Below, in pieces: positions 1-8,242 of a stretch of DNA of 64,000 nucleotides (positions are counted from its first letter, which is position 1; each line of letters begins with the position of its first letter). Below the pieces are notes generated by a model. It ran no database searches. It saw only the letters and a program-made list of their open reading frames with translations, and was not told the DNA's origin. Where the stretch lies: assembly GCF_000350485.1 (NCBI RefSeq), contig NZ_AORV01000058.1, positions 62,001-126,000 on the forward strand, given 5' to 3'. The translations under genes were made by a program, and so were the position numbers. The DNA comes from Ruminiclostridium cellobioparum subsp. termitidis CT1112. GTDB lineage: Bacteria > Bacillota > Clostridia > Acetivibrionales > DSM-1351.

Positions 1-114
1 AGGCAGGTATTTGGGATTGACCGTATGATACTCCACACACTCTTTACATTTGCCATGGCGGGGACAGGCTTCCTTTTTACAGTTGCAATTTTCCAAACCA
101 TTCTCAAGCAGCAT
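1..114 (-). CDS. Small Cys-rich protein (DUF6485-like), partial
   Basis: The frame opens at an ATG at 114 preceded by GGAGGAA (124-129 on the plus strand) at 8 nt, and runs without a stop off the left edge, so only 38 residues are visible. The visible part has five Cys and two His in a compact pattern (CNCKKEACPRHGKCKECVEYH is split here as CNCKKEACPRHG then KCKECVEYH), typical of a small metal-binding knuckle. It resembles the DUF6485 family of short clostridial proteins with CxC, CPRxGxC and CxxYH motifs; that match is from memory. Function is unknown. It is not obviously part of the ABC operon to its right, whose last gene stops 116 nt away. Confidence 0.6.
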   Translation of the reverse strand, partial: MLLENGLENCNCKKEACPRHGKCKECVEYHTVNPKYLP

Positions 115-230
115 GAATTACATTCCTCCATATAAATATAAAATAATTATATCAGGAAAAGATAAAAAAATCACTTGTATCTGGTAGTCTGTAACATCTA
201 AATTCATATATTGCCGTCGGTTAAATTTCC

Positions 231-1058
231 TCAGGATTTGATTCCCGTCATCACAATACCTTCAAGTATGTATTTCTGCCCAAACATAAATACCACCAGG
301 CAGGGCAGGACCACTATGGTAGAAGCGGCCATTATTATATGCCAGGCCGACACATATTGCCCCTGCAGCTGCTGCAGGCCGATTGCAAGTGTGTACTTTG
401 TATCGTCGCTCAAATATATCAGAGGATTAAAAAAATCATTCCAATGAAACATGAATGAGAATATAGCAACCACTACTATGGCCGATTTACTCAGGGGAAG
501 GATTATCCGGGAGTAAATACTTGCATACGAAGCACCGTCCATTACGGCCGCTTCATCAAGCTCGGCAGGTATTGACATAAAGAATTGCCTGAACAGGAAT
601 ATGTTAAAAGCTCCTCCTCCCAGAAAACTTGGAGCGATAAGCGGAACAAACGTATTATAAAACCCCAGTGTCTTCCAGCCAATAAATTGTGGTATCAGTG
701 TAACCACGCCCGGCAGCATCATTCCGCTGAGTATAACACTGAAAACCAAATCCCGACCCTTCCATTTCAGTCTTGAGAAACCAAAGGCGGCCATTGTGGC
801 TGTGAGTATTGTGCCAAATGTGCCAAACACCAAAATTATTACGGTATTGAGCGCATATAATCCAAACGGAGCCATTGTTGCAGCTTCAATGTAATTATTC
901 AGTGTGAAGGGATTTGGAATCCATTCGGGAGGCAGGATAAAAATCTGAGCAATGTCCATAAATGAACTTCTGATCATCCACACCAGCGGCAGTATGAAGG
1001 TTATCCCCAAACCGCATAAAATAATATATACTGAAATATTTCCAATAGTCTTTTTCAT
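231..1058 (-). CDS. Sugar ABC transporter permease, MalG type
   Basis: Inner-membrane subunit of a CUT1-type carbohydrate importer, 275 residues with about six hydrophobic segments. The cytoplasmic EAA loop that docks the ATPase is clear (ELDEAAVMDGASYASIYSRI followed by ILP), and the C-terminus ends in the usual GIVMTGIKS-like tail. The start at 1058 is preceded by GGGGGAG about 13 nt upstream, inside the end of the MalF-type permease gene, from which it is separated by only 2 nt, so the two are translationally coupled. It is the last gene of the SBP-permease-permease operon. The substrate cannot be read from the sequence. Confidence 0.93.
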   Translation of the reverse strand: MKKTIGNISVYIILCGLGITFILPLVWMIRSSFMDIAQIFILPPEWIPNPFTLNNYIEAATMAPFGLYALNTVIILVFGTFGTILTATMAAFGFSRLKWKGRDLVFSVILSGMMLPGVVTLIPQFIGWKTLGFYNTFVPLIAPSFLGGGAFNIFLFRQFFMSIPAELDEAAVMDGASYASIYSRIILPLSKSAIVVVAIFSFMFHWNDFFNPLIYLSDDTKYTLAIGLQQLQGQYVSAWHIIMAASTIVVLPCLVVFMFGQKYILEGIVMTGIKS

Positions 1059-1060
1059 TT

Positions 1061-1984
1061 TCAGGCTTTCTCCCCCTCATAATATACCCACTTGTTCTGT
1101 GTTTTCAAAATGATGGCTGAAAATACAACAATTATAATAAAAAGAATCCATGCAAGGGCAGATGCATATCCCATATTGGATCTTTGAAACGCCTCACGGT
1201 ATAAGTAAAATACAAAGAATAAACTTGCATCATTTGGTCCGCCGTTAGTCATTATGTATGCCTGCGTAAAAATCTGGAATGAGCCTATAATGGCCATAAT
1301 GGCATTAAAAAAAATTGTTGGAGTCATTAACGGTATGGTAATGTTGAATAACTTATGAAATGAATTTCCCCCATCGACATCAATAGCTTCGTAATAATGC
1401 TTCGGTATGTCCTGAAGCCCTGCAAGAAATATCACCATAGTTCCTCCGGTACCCCAGAGTCCGATAAGTACTATTGTGGGAATTACACTTTTTTCATCAA
1501 AGAGCCAAGAGCTCACCGGAAGCCCCAATTTCATTAAAAGGGTGTTGACCAGTCCGAAATCGGGATTTAATATCCACAGCCAAATTACTGCCGTTGCTAC
1601 CGCCGGTACGATAGTCGGTATGTAAAATACCGTTCTGAAGAATGCTCTGAACTTTATATCGCTATTCAATAACAGCGCAATAGCGAATGAGAATATGATG
1701 GATGCAGGTACACTGAGTAATGTATAATATGCCGTCGCCTTTAAGGATTTATAGAAAAACAGATCCTCTCCCGAAAACATCTTTTGATAATTTGCCAGGC
1801 CTGTAAATTTGGGCATGTTGAATCCGCTGTAATCGGTGAAGCTGAGAAACAGGCTTACTATCATAGGTATCAAGGTTAAGGCAATAAATCCTGTTATTGC
1901 AGGAGCGGTAAACAATATTCCATGTATAGCGTCACTTTTTAGCCTTCTGCCGGATTTTATATGGGTTTCATAGTCTGTCGTCAT
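1061..1984 (-). CDS. Sugar ABC transporter permease, MalF type
   Basis: The partner permease of a CUT1 importer, 307 residues with a short cytoplasmic N-terminus, first membrane helix near residues 22-45 and further helices to the C-terminus. The EAA-loop sequence is HYYEAIDVDGGNSFHKLFNI, followed by TIPLMTP. The start has TTAGGAG about 9 nt upstream. It lies 93 nt downstream of the binding-protein gene and a strong hairpin fills that gap (2006-2048). No ATPase gene is linked, as is common for importers that share an MsmX-type ATPase. Confidence 0.93.
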   Translation of the reverse strand: MTTDYETHIKSGRRLKSDAIHGILFTAPAITGFIALTLIPMIVSLFLSFTDYSGFNMPKFTGLANYQKMFSGEDLFFYKSLKATAYYTLLSVPASIIFSFAIALLLNSDIKFRAFFRTVFYIPTIVPAVATAVIWLWILNPDFGLVNTLLMKLGLPVSSWLFDEKSVIPTIVLIGLWGTGGTMVIFLAGLQDIPKHYYEAIDVDGGNSFHKLFNITIPLMTPTIFFNAIMAIIGSFQIFTQAYIMTNGGPNDASLFFVFYLYREAFQRSNMGYASALAWILFIIIVVFSAIILKTQNKWVYYEGEKA

Positions 1985-2005
1985 TGTAATATTCTCCTAA
2001 ATAAG

Positions 2006-2048
2006 TTGAGCAATGACCGATAGACATGCTAACCGGCCATTTGCTCAA
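2006..2048 (-). promoter_or_regulatory. Hairpin between SBP and permease genes
   Basis: TTGAGCAA (2006-2013) pairs with TTGCTCAA (2041-2048). Inside it TG-a-CCG (2014-2019) faces CGG-c-CA (2035-2039), giving a long interrupted stem with a loop of about 15 nt. No T-run follows on the minus strand, so it is more like a 3-prime stabiliser or partial attenuator than a full terminator. The same arrangement is seen in the three other importer operons of this window. Confidence 0.6.
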
Positions 2049-2077
2049 TAAAATCTCACTATTTATATCACCTTATA

Positions 2078-3508
2078 TCAGCGTTCTCTCTTACCCTGCA
2101 CCAGCGGCTGGGCTTTGGCTTCTGCGGCCTTCATTGCCTCTTGGGCAGTCTGCTGTCCAAGCCATACCTTGTCAAGAGCGGGATTTACAATATCTATTAT
2201 TTTATTGAAGTTTTTGACCGTACCTGTAGGAGTTGGAACACTGTAATTCAGAAGCATGCCTACAATTCCCTGGACATATCCGTCGGGGCGTGCGGTAGTA
2301 TTGGTGGTCCACTGGTCCAGCTTATCCTTTTCGGTAAGCCATGGTTTTGTAACAGGCATCAGATTGCCGTTTTTGTAAAGTGTAATATCCTGTCCCGGGT
2401 CAACCAGATAGGTTGCCAGCTTCCAGCTTGCTTCCGGATTTTTGGTATTGGCATAAATGGAGAGCATCCCTGTAACAGCTTGAGTTTTCAGTTCCTTCAT
2501 TTTCGGCAGTACTCCGCTGCCAAAGTTAAATTTTGCCGAATCTATAGGCAGATGCACCCACTGGCCATCTATTGCCATTGCCACTTTTTTTGTCTGAAGG
2601 GCGATTTCGGTCCCCGGCAGTCCCTTCTCGGCAGTTGGGGTCGGAGCCACATGGTGAACATTGATCAAATCCGCCAGTTTTTGAAGCGCTTCCACGGCCT
2701 CCGGCTGACTCAGCCCGAACTTGCCGTCCTGGGTTACGTAATCCCCGCCATTTGAATAGATAAAGTTACCCCACAACCCCCACCATTTAGGAAAGGATAT
2801 ACCGTATTGGACGATCTTTTTGGGGTCAAAGGACGGATCCAGAGCATTTTTACCATTTTTGTCCACTGTAAGCTTTTTAGCGGTTTCCACAAACTGGTCC
2901 CAAGTCCAGGCCTTTTCGGGATCGGTTGGAGGAGTCTCAACGCCTGCAGCCTGTATCATGTCCTTGTTATAGAAAAGATTAAAAACCTCAAGCCCGTTTC
3001 CCACTCCGATTATTGTATCTTTATCGAGATAGAATAAATCCTCGGGTACGAAATCGGACAACGGTGTTTCAGAATTTTCGGCTATTGTTTTCAAATTCAT
3101 CAGTTTCCCCTGTTCGGCAAGAGGATATGCTATGGTGGCCGATTCCAGCTGTGAGATATCAAGGGGCTCATTAGCCGCAACCATTGTGGTTATTTTAGTG
3201 TCATAGTTGGCATTGGGTATAACCATTGTTTTTACTTTGATCCAGCTGTTTTCCTGCTCAAATTTTGCAATGGTGGCTTCGGTGGCTTTCTTTTCGGTAG
3301 CCGAACCCCAGCAGGTATACACAATTTCCACAGGTTCCTTGGGTTCTTTCTTCTGAGCCTGCTGAGTACCCGAAGACACCTCTGATGCGGTGCCGCCCGA
3401 CGTGGTGTCACTGCTCACGGTATCCGAAGTGCTGCCGCAGCCAAACAGAGCAGTCGCTAACATCAGGCCTGTTAAAATAACTGCTGTTATTTTAGAATAA
3501 TTTTTCAT
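2078..3508 (-). CDS. Sugar ABC transporter substrate-binding lipoprotein
   Basis: Extracytoplasmic binding protein of the CUT1 importer, 476 residues. The chosen start is the ATG at 3508, with GGAGG 8 nt upstream; the frame extends to a TTG at 3523 that overlaps this ribosome site. The N-terminus is a lipoprotein signal with lipobox ALFGC, so Cys24 is the likely lipidated residue, followed by a Ser/Thr-rich tether. The rest has the family 1 solute-binding layout (VEIVYTCWGSATE near the start, repeated W/Y aromatic positions). It heads the SBP-permease-permease operon and is preceded by the RR-HK pair on the same strand, which probably controls it. Confidence 0.93.
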   Translation of the reverse strand: MKNYSKITAVILTGLMLATALFGCGSTSDTVSSDTTSGGTASEVSSGTQQAQKKEPKEPVEIVYTCWGSATEKKATEATIAKFEQENSWIKVKTMVIPNANYDTKITTMVAANEPLDISQLESATIAYPLAEQGKLMNLKTIAENSETPLSDFVPEDLFYLDKDTIIGVGNGLEVFNLFYNKDMIQAAGVETPPTDPEKAWTWDQFVETAKKLTVDKNGKNALDPSFDPKKIVQYGISFPKWWGLWGNFIYSNGGDYVTQDGKFGLSQPEAVEALQKLADLINVHHVAPTPTAEKGLPGTEIALQTKKVAMAIDGQWVHLPIDSAKFNFGSGVLPKMKELKTQAVTGMLSIYANTKNPEASWKLATYLVDPGQDITLYKNGNLMPVTKPWLTEKDKLDQWTTNTTARPDGYVQGIVGMLLNYSVPTPTGTVKNFNKIIDIVNPALDKVWLGQQTAQEAMKAAEAKAQPLVQGKRER

Positions 3509-3556
3509 TGAATGTCCCTCCAAATTATTAATAATCTGATCATCGATGACATTTTT

Positions 3557-3611
3557 ATTATAGCTGCAAAAAATCCACCATAGAATTCTAACATTTACCG
3601 AATGGTGGATT
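3557..3611 (-). promoter_or_regulatory. Promoter with CCACCAT dyad upstream of SBP gene
   Basis: On the minus strand a -10 box TATAAT lies at 3562-3557 with no good -35 (TTCTAT at the 17-nt position), as in activator-dependent promoters. A perfect 10-bp inverted repeat, AATCCACCAT (3572-3581) and ATGGTGGATT (3602-3611), with a 20-bp gap, overlaps the -35 region. A related half-site stands before the response-regulator gene (7279-7313), so this is a candidate binding site for that regulator. Binding is inference. Confidence 0.5.
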
Positions 3612-3623
3612 CTGTTTCAAACA

Positions 3624-3700
3624 TTTAATTTAACACGTTGTGCTAATTAAAACTTTGTGCTTTGCAGATAGATTTATTAATCAGCACAATCCGTTAAATT
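3624..3700. repeat. Intergenic repeat, copy 1 (also near 48252-48328)
   Basis: About 75 bp aligns with 48252-48328 in the same orientation (for example TTAAC-CGT-GTG-TAATT and CAGATA are shared in order), roughly three quarters identical by eye with one 3-nt gap. Its right part, ATTAATCAGCACAA (3676-3689), is repeated exactly at 48422-48435. It also contains an inverted repeat, TTGTGCTAATTAA (3638-3650) against TTAATCAGCACAA (3677-3689), 12 of 13 matching, just past the stop of the kinase gene. Confidence 0.5.
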
Positions 3701-5484
3701 AACGGCAGTGTGATCTCAACCTGTGTTCCGCTCCCTATGACAGATGTGATATTCACCCCGTACTCACTTCCAAACAGCAGCTTTATCCTCTGATCAACAT
3801 TTGAAATACCTATTGAATCGGAAGTTCTTTGGCCGGTATAACTCACAGTATCGGTACTCATACCTTTTCCGTTGTCAATTACCCTGAAATAACTTATGCC
3901 GTTTTTCGCCAACCCCTCTATTTTTATTTTCCCACCCTGTACGATGTCTTCAAACCCATGGATAATTGCATTCTCCACAAAGGGCTGCAGAAAAAGCTTG
4001 GGAACTTTTGTAAGGTTCAGCTCCTCAGCAATATTGTATTCCACCGAAAATTTGTCGGTATACCTTGCTGACATTATAAAAACATAGCATTCCAGCCAGT
4101 GCAGATCATCCTTGAAATTCACCATGTCCTGCTTATTTTTAACGGTATAGACCAACATATGGCATAAATTCATTATGATATCACTTATTTTATCGTTCCC
4201 TTCCTTAATGGCCATCCAATTGATTATATTCAGCGTATTATAGAGGAAGTGCGGGTTCAGCTGCAGGTTAAGAGCCATTATCTGAGTTTCCTTCTCTCTG
4301 ATTTTCACAGCGTAGTTCTCTTCAATCAGATTCTCTATCTGTTCCCTCATTTCATTGAATTTGAGAACCAGATAACCAAATTCGTCTGCCGAGTCAATTG
4401 GTACTATACTTCTGAAATCACCTTTGGCCATATTTTTCATAGCCTTTGTCAGCCTGTTGATAGGTCTTGTAATCATGGCGGAAATTACCAGGGAGAGAAC
4501 TATGGCCGTAATGATAAAAATAGTTGATAATGTAATTATGGAGTAGACAATCGACGGTACAAAAGTACTTGCTATTTCGGCCGTGGGTATTTCCGCAACA
4601 GTCATCCAGTCGGTCACAGTCGATTGATCGAAACATATAAGAGTATTATTGATATTCATGGTTCCGGTTTTCCTTGCAAATACCTCATCCAGCCAATCCG
4701 GTTCATATGTGCTTCCGATCAATTCCCTATCGTTATCCGACACTATTTTTCCCCTGCTGTCAATGATATAGTATTTAGCTCCCTTTATTGGTATGGAGTC
4801 CCGGAATATTTCATCTATAAAATCCTCTTTAAAATAAATGGTAAGGATGGGTTTTTCAACGCTGTCATCAAGTACCTTTAAAAGGCTCTCATCTATATAA
4901 AAACTATTTATGACTCTGGACGCGGAGAAAACATTTTGAACCTCAAAGTCAAATTCCTTTAACTCATCATGTCCAAACATTGACAAATAGTTATATGTGG
5001 GCTCCCAATTCATCTTACCGTTTAAATTTACGGTGTCCCTGTACAATTTTGACTTTACATAGCTTTCTCCATCCAGCATTGTAAAATTATTTCCGAAAAT
5101 AAAATAGGAGGTAGCTATTTGAGCGCCGTATACATAGTTAATAAGAGAAAAATTATCATTGATTATCCGGGTTACCTTTCTGTCCATGGACAGTACATTG
5201 CTTTTGTTTGTATTTATGTCATTGAATATCTCAAATAGTTCACTGTTTCTTATTAAGGCCAGGCTGTTCTCCTCTATTTTTGATAGCTTGATATCCAATA
5301 TGTTGTTTTTGCTTTTAATGATTTCATATGTATTTTTGGTTGTAAGCTCCGAAGTGAAATTAAGACTTGAGGTATAATAGTGTACTTCAAAAACAAGCAC
5401 ACTGATAGTCAAAAGCAGGATATATGAAATAATCAATTTCGTTTTGAATTTAATACTTTTGATTCTGAATATTATATTTTTCAT
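3694..5484 (-). CDS. YesM-type sensor histidine kinase
   Basis: Membrane sensor kinase of the LytS/YesM class, 596 residues. TM1 lies near residues 16-36, an extracellular Cache-like region spans about 40-305, TM2 about 308-335 and HAMP to about 388. The phospho-acceptor motif is LNLQLNPHFLYNTLN (His near 412). The ATPase domain shows the N box (PFVENAIIHG) and G boxes (VIDNGKGM, SIGISNVDQRIK). The start is the ATG at 5484 with TTGGAGA at 8 nt; the frame also has a TTG at 5499 that is too near. It follows its response-regulator gene by 41 nt and precedes the importer, so it probably senses that sugar, possibly through the binding protein. Confidence 0.9.
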   Translation of the reverse strand: MKNIIFRIKSIKFKTKLIISYILLLTISVLVFEVHYYTSSLNFTSELTTKNTYEIIKSKNNILDIKLSKIEENSLALIRNSELFEIFNDINTNKSNVLSMDRKVTRIINDNFSLINYVYGAQIATSYFIFGNNFTMLDGESYVKSKLYRDTVNLNGKMNWEPTYNYLSMFGHDELKEFDFEVQNVFSASRVINSFYIDESLLKVLDDSVEKPILTIYFKEDFIDEIFRDSIPIKGAKYYIIDSRGKIVSDNDRELIGSTYEPDWLDEVFARKTGTMNINNTLICFDQSTVTDWMTVAEIPTAEIASTFVPSIVYSIITLSTIFIITAIVLSLVISAMITRPINRLTKAMKNMAKGDFRSIVPIDSADEFGYLVLKFNEMREQIENLIEENYAVKIREKETQIMALNLQLNPHFLYNTLNIINWMAIKEGNDKISDIIMNLCHMLVYTVKNKQDMVNFKDDLHWLECYVFIMSARYTDKFSVEYNIAEELNLTKVPKLFLQPFVENAIIHGFEDIVQGGKIKIEGLAKNGISYFRVIDNGKGMSTDTVSYTGQRTSDSIGISNVDQRIKLLFGSEYGVNITSVIGSGTQVEITLPLI

Positions 5485-5525
5485 AAGTTGATTCTCCAAG
5501 GTTAGATATCAAAGTTCACCTGTAT

Positions 5526-7145
5526 CTACAGCAATTTGTTTGCAACGAATTTTCTGAACTCATCCGGAGACATTCCATATGTTTTCTTAAAGACCCTTAT
5601 AAAGTATTTCACATCCTTGTATCCTATCTTTTCTGATATTTCGTATATCTTCAGCCTGTTATTTTTCAGATACTCCTTTGCTTTTTTCATACGGACGCTG
5701 AAAATATATTCCGACAGATTCATATTTGAATAATTTTTAAACAAGGTGCTGAAATAATTTGAATTAAAATTAAATTTATCAGCCAGATCATCCAATTTCA
5801 AATCCTCCATGTAATGCTTATTAATATATTCCTTACAGTCAACAAATATTTTTTCGTACCTCAAAGCTTTGTTGGAACCCATTATGTCAACAAATTTCTT
5901 CAAATAATCATCTGCCAGTGCCTGCAGCCCGGTAAAGCTCTGTACTCTATGTATGTCTTCCTTTATTGAATTGATTAATAAACTATATTCATCCTCTCTT
6001 ATAAAACTTTGACACAATCTGGAGGAATTATATAAAATAAAAACCACTATTTCCTTGAGACTTTCAGGATCGGCAAACTGCTCCCGGGTAAACCTCTTCA
6101 GAATATTCCCAAGGGCGGCCGACGCCGTCATGTAATCGACTTTCTTTATTGCATCGTACATTTCGTTCTCTTCAACATATTTGCCAAAGGCGTTTGAGAA
6201 CCGCACAGGCTCAATTTGCCCCGAAGCCAGTATTGTGGAATTCTCAAAGAAAAATGCATAATTTACCGTCTTTACGGAATCCATATATGAGTTTATTATG
6301 CTCTGTGAATCAATATTGAACCTGCTGCCTATTCCAATTGTTATGTCTAAACTGAATTGTTCTTTCAGCTGTCGGGCAAAAGGCTCCAATAGGTCCAATA
6401 GGTTGGAAATCAACATATCCTCAATTCTATTTGAGACAGTGCTGTCTTCCTTTGTCAAAATAGTAACCATAATATTCTCATTGTCCTGGTCAAAAAACGA
6501 TATGGAATGAAAAACCGGATCCAAAGCGGTCTTTAAGAGATATTTAATGTCGGCTCTGCAGGAATCTGTTTCGTCACTGCTGAAACGGCTGTAGTTTTTT
6601 ATTTTTGTCGTAATGACAAAGCCAGTTTTATATTGCTCAAATAATTCCAGAAGTTCCTGGCATTCAGCTTTTTTCAAACGGCCCTTTACAAATTTATTCA
6701 ACTGGTATTCCAGATAAAACGGAAATGAAATGCTATAGAGCTTGCTCTCCTCTTCAGCTCTTTTGGCTTCATCAATTTTCTTTTCGGCCCTGGTTAATAA
6801 CTCATCAACTTTTGCTTCATTAACAGGCTTGAGTATATAGTCAAAAGCTCCAAGGCTGATGGCCCTGTGCGCATATTCAAAGTCCGCATATCCGCTCAGC
6901 ATGATCACTTGCATTTTGGATAACATATTGCCGTGAATCTCCTCAAGGAAGGACAACCCATCCTTGACCGGCATTCTTATATCTGTAATGGTTATATCTA
7001 TATCCCTGCCGTTTACAATATCCAATGCCTCCCTGCCGTTGTTTGCCGGAATTATTTCGGCAGCAGGCCTGAGTTTTCCAATCATTGCTATAAGTCCGTC
7101 CCTGTGAATCGGTTCATCATCTACAACTAAGATTCTATTTGACAC
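5526..7145 (-). CDS. YesN-type response regulator, AraC output
   Basis: Response regulator of 539 residues. The receiver domain carries the acidic pair in ILVVDDEP, the phospho-acceptor Asp near residue 55 (ITITDIRMP) and the KPV lysine. The middle is the helical region usual in YesN proteins and the C-terminus (about 430-535) is an AraC HTH pair (YFIRVFKKTYGMSPDEFRK). The frame opens at a TTG at 7154 that abuts GGAGG; the GTG at 7145 has the right 9-nt spacing and is preferred. It forms an operon with the kinase downstream. A dyad next to its own promoter suggests autoregulation. Confidence 0.9.
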   Translation of the reverse strand: MSNRILVVDDEPIHRDGLIAMIGKLRPAAEIIPANNGREALDIVNGRDIDITITDIRMPVKDGLSFLEEIHGNMLSKMQVIMLSGYADFEYAHRAISLGAFDYILKPVNEAKVDELLTRAEKKIDEAKRAEEESKLYSISFPFYLEYQLNKFVKGRLKKAECQELLELFEQYKTGFVITTKIKNYSRFSSDETDSCRADIKYLLKTALDPVFHSISFFDQDNENIMVTILTKEDSTVSNRIEDMLISNLLDLLEPFARQLKEQFSLDITIGIGSRFNIDSQSIINSYMDSVKTVNYAFFFENSTILASGQIEPVRFSNAFGKYVEENEMYDAIKKVDYMTASAALGNILKRFTREQFADPESLKEIVVFILYNSSRLCQSFIREDEYSLLINSIKEDIHRVQSFTGLQALADDYLKKFVDIMGSNKALRYEKIFVDCKEYINKHYMEDLKLDDLADKFNFNSNYFSTLFKNYSNMNLSEYIFSVRMKKAKEYLKNNRLKIYEISEKIGYKDVKYFIRVFKKTYGMSPDEFRKFVANKLL

Positions 7146-7251
7146 TGTATTCAACCTCCAAAGAAATCAAGCATAGATTTTAAAAAATAAATTATTTATG
7201 ACAATGTGGAGTTGCCGGAACACGAAGTGTGCAATCATAAATCATACCGAA

Positions 7252-7313
7252 TTTATAATATCATAAATCAAATGTCACATATATTCCACTCTTTTATAAA
7301 TGGTGGAATATAT
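7252..7313 (-). promoter_or_regulatory. Promoter and dyad of response-regulator gene
   Basis: An 11-bp perfect inverted repeat, ATATATTCCAC (7279-7289) and GTGGAATATAT (7303-7313), sits at a candidate minus-strand promoter with -35 TGTGAC (7279-7274), a 16-nt spacer and -10 TATAAA (7257-7252). On the minus strand it contains TTCCACCATTTATAAA, close to ATCCACCATTCGGTAAA in the SBP promoter. It may be bound by the regulator itself. Confidence 0.45.
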
Positions 7314-7322
7314 TCGGAGGTT

Positions 7323-8156
7323 TTATTTCATTTGCCTGAATTTTTTAGGGGACATACCCGTCTTTGCCTTAAACCTGTTTGAAAAATAGTGTTCATCGGT
7401 AAAATTCAATTTAAAGGCAATTTCCTTTACCATTAAATTTGTATTCTTCAGCAGCAGTTTAGCGGTTTGAATCCTCTTTTCCAGCAGATATTCATAGGGG
7501 GTCTTGCCGAATTCTCTTTTAAACAGGCGTATTACCTGGGCCGGGGATCTGAATATTTGCCTGCCCAGATCCTGAAGGCTGATATCATCCTCCAGATGCA
7601 GATCCAAAAAATGTTTTATTTTGAAAGCCTCGCTGCTTTTTACAGCTTTATTCTGGTTTACCCACAGGTGTATTTGCTGGATTATTTCATGGAACAGGAC
7701 AGCGGCTCTGGACAGCAGCTCTTCACTGCCGCCCTTTTTTGATTGTATTACCCGGTACATTTCATTGAACAGCAGCTCCAGATTGAGCCCTTCAATGTGA
7801 TTGACACTGCCCAGTTCATAGGCCTCAATCAAATGTTTTATCAGGCGTCCCCTGGCATTGAACCAGATCTTGACCCATGGATCCTCCCTGTCTGAATAAT
7901 AGACATGATTGCTCCCCCGATGCAGTATGTATATATCACCTGCCGCGGGGTGAAATATTTCTGAATTGTACACTACCGTCCCCTGACCGCTTAGAATAAA
8001 TTCAAAAACATAAACACTTGAATTTGTCCTCTTGATTTTGTAGGTTCCGTCACAATACGATATACCGGCCATTTCTATATGGAACAGGCAATTGTCATTA
8101 TCATTATCATTTAACGGTAAACTTACTATTTCTTCTTTGATGTTAATATACCTCAC
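7323..8156 (-). CDS. AraC-family transcriptional regulator with cupin sensor
   Basis: A 277-residue AraC/XylS regulator. The N-terminal half is a cupin-like sugar-binding domain (FEFILSGQGTVVYNSEIFHPAAGDIYILHRG), and residues 175-277 are the double HTH (LQDLGRQIFRSPAQVIRLFK, then EIAFKLNFTDEHYFSNRFKAKTGMSPKKFRQ). It reads away from the glutaminase-like gene at 8243, sharing an 87-bp intergenic region, and probably controls it. The start is a GTG at 8156 with no good ribosome site; no better in-frame start is visible before Met29, so the true N-terminus is uncertain. Confidence 0.85.
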   Translation of the reverse strand: MRYINIKEEIVSLPLNDNDNDNCLFHIEMAGISYCDGTYKIKRTNSSVYVFEFILSGQGTVVYNSEIFHPAAGDIYILHRGSNHVYYSDREDPWVKIWFNARGRLIKHLIEAYELGSVNHIEGLNLELLFNEMYRVIQSKKGGSEELLSRAAVLFHEIIQQIHLWVNQNKAVKSSEAFKIKHFLDLHLEDDISLQDLGRQIFRSPAQVIRLFKREFGKTPYEYLLEKRIQTAKLLLKNTNLMVKEIAFKLNFTDEHYFSNRFKAKTGMSPKKFRQMK

Positions 8157-8197
8157 TTATTTGATCATTTTGTGCATTTATAGCTCTGTTTATTATC

Positions 8198-8205
8198 ATT
8201 ATAAT
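8198..8205. promoter_or_regulatory. Shared divergent -10 box
   Basis: The palindrome ATTATAAT gives a TATAAT on the plus strand (8200-8205, for the 8243 gene) and on the minus strand (8203-8198, for the AraC gene). Both -35 regions are weak. Overlapping divergent promoters would let the AraC protein control both genes from one site. Confidence 0.4.
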
Positions 8206-8242
8206 ACAATTAATAAACTTTGTGTATGTGGAGGTATTTGCT

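Noticed and set aside
3638-3689. Rho-independent terminator after the first kinase gene
   Set aside because: The inverted repeat is imperfect and AT-rich with a 26-nt loop and no T-run on the minus strand. It is kept only as part of the repeat description.
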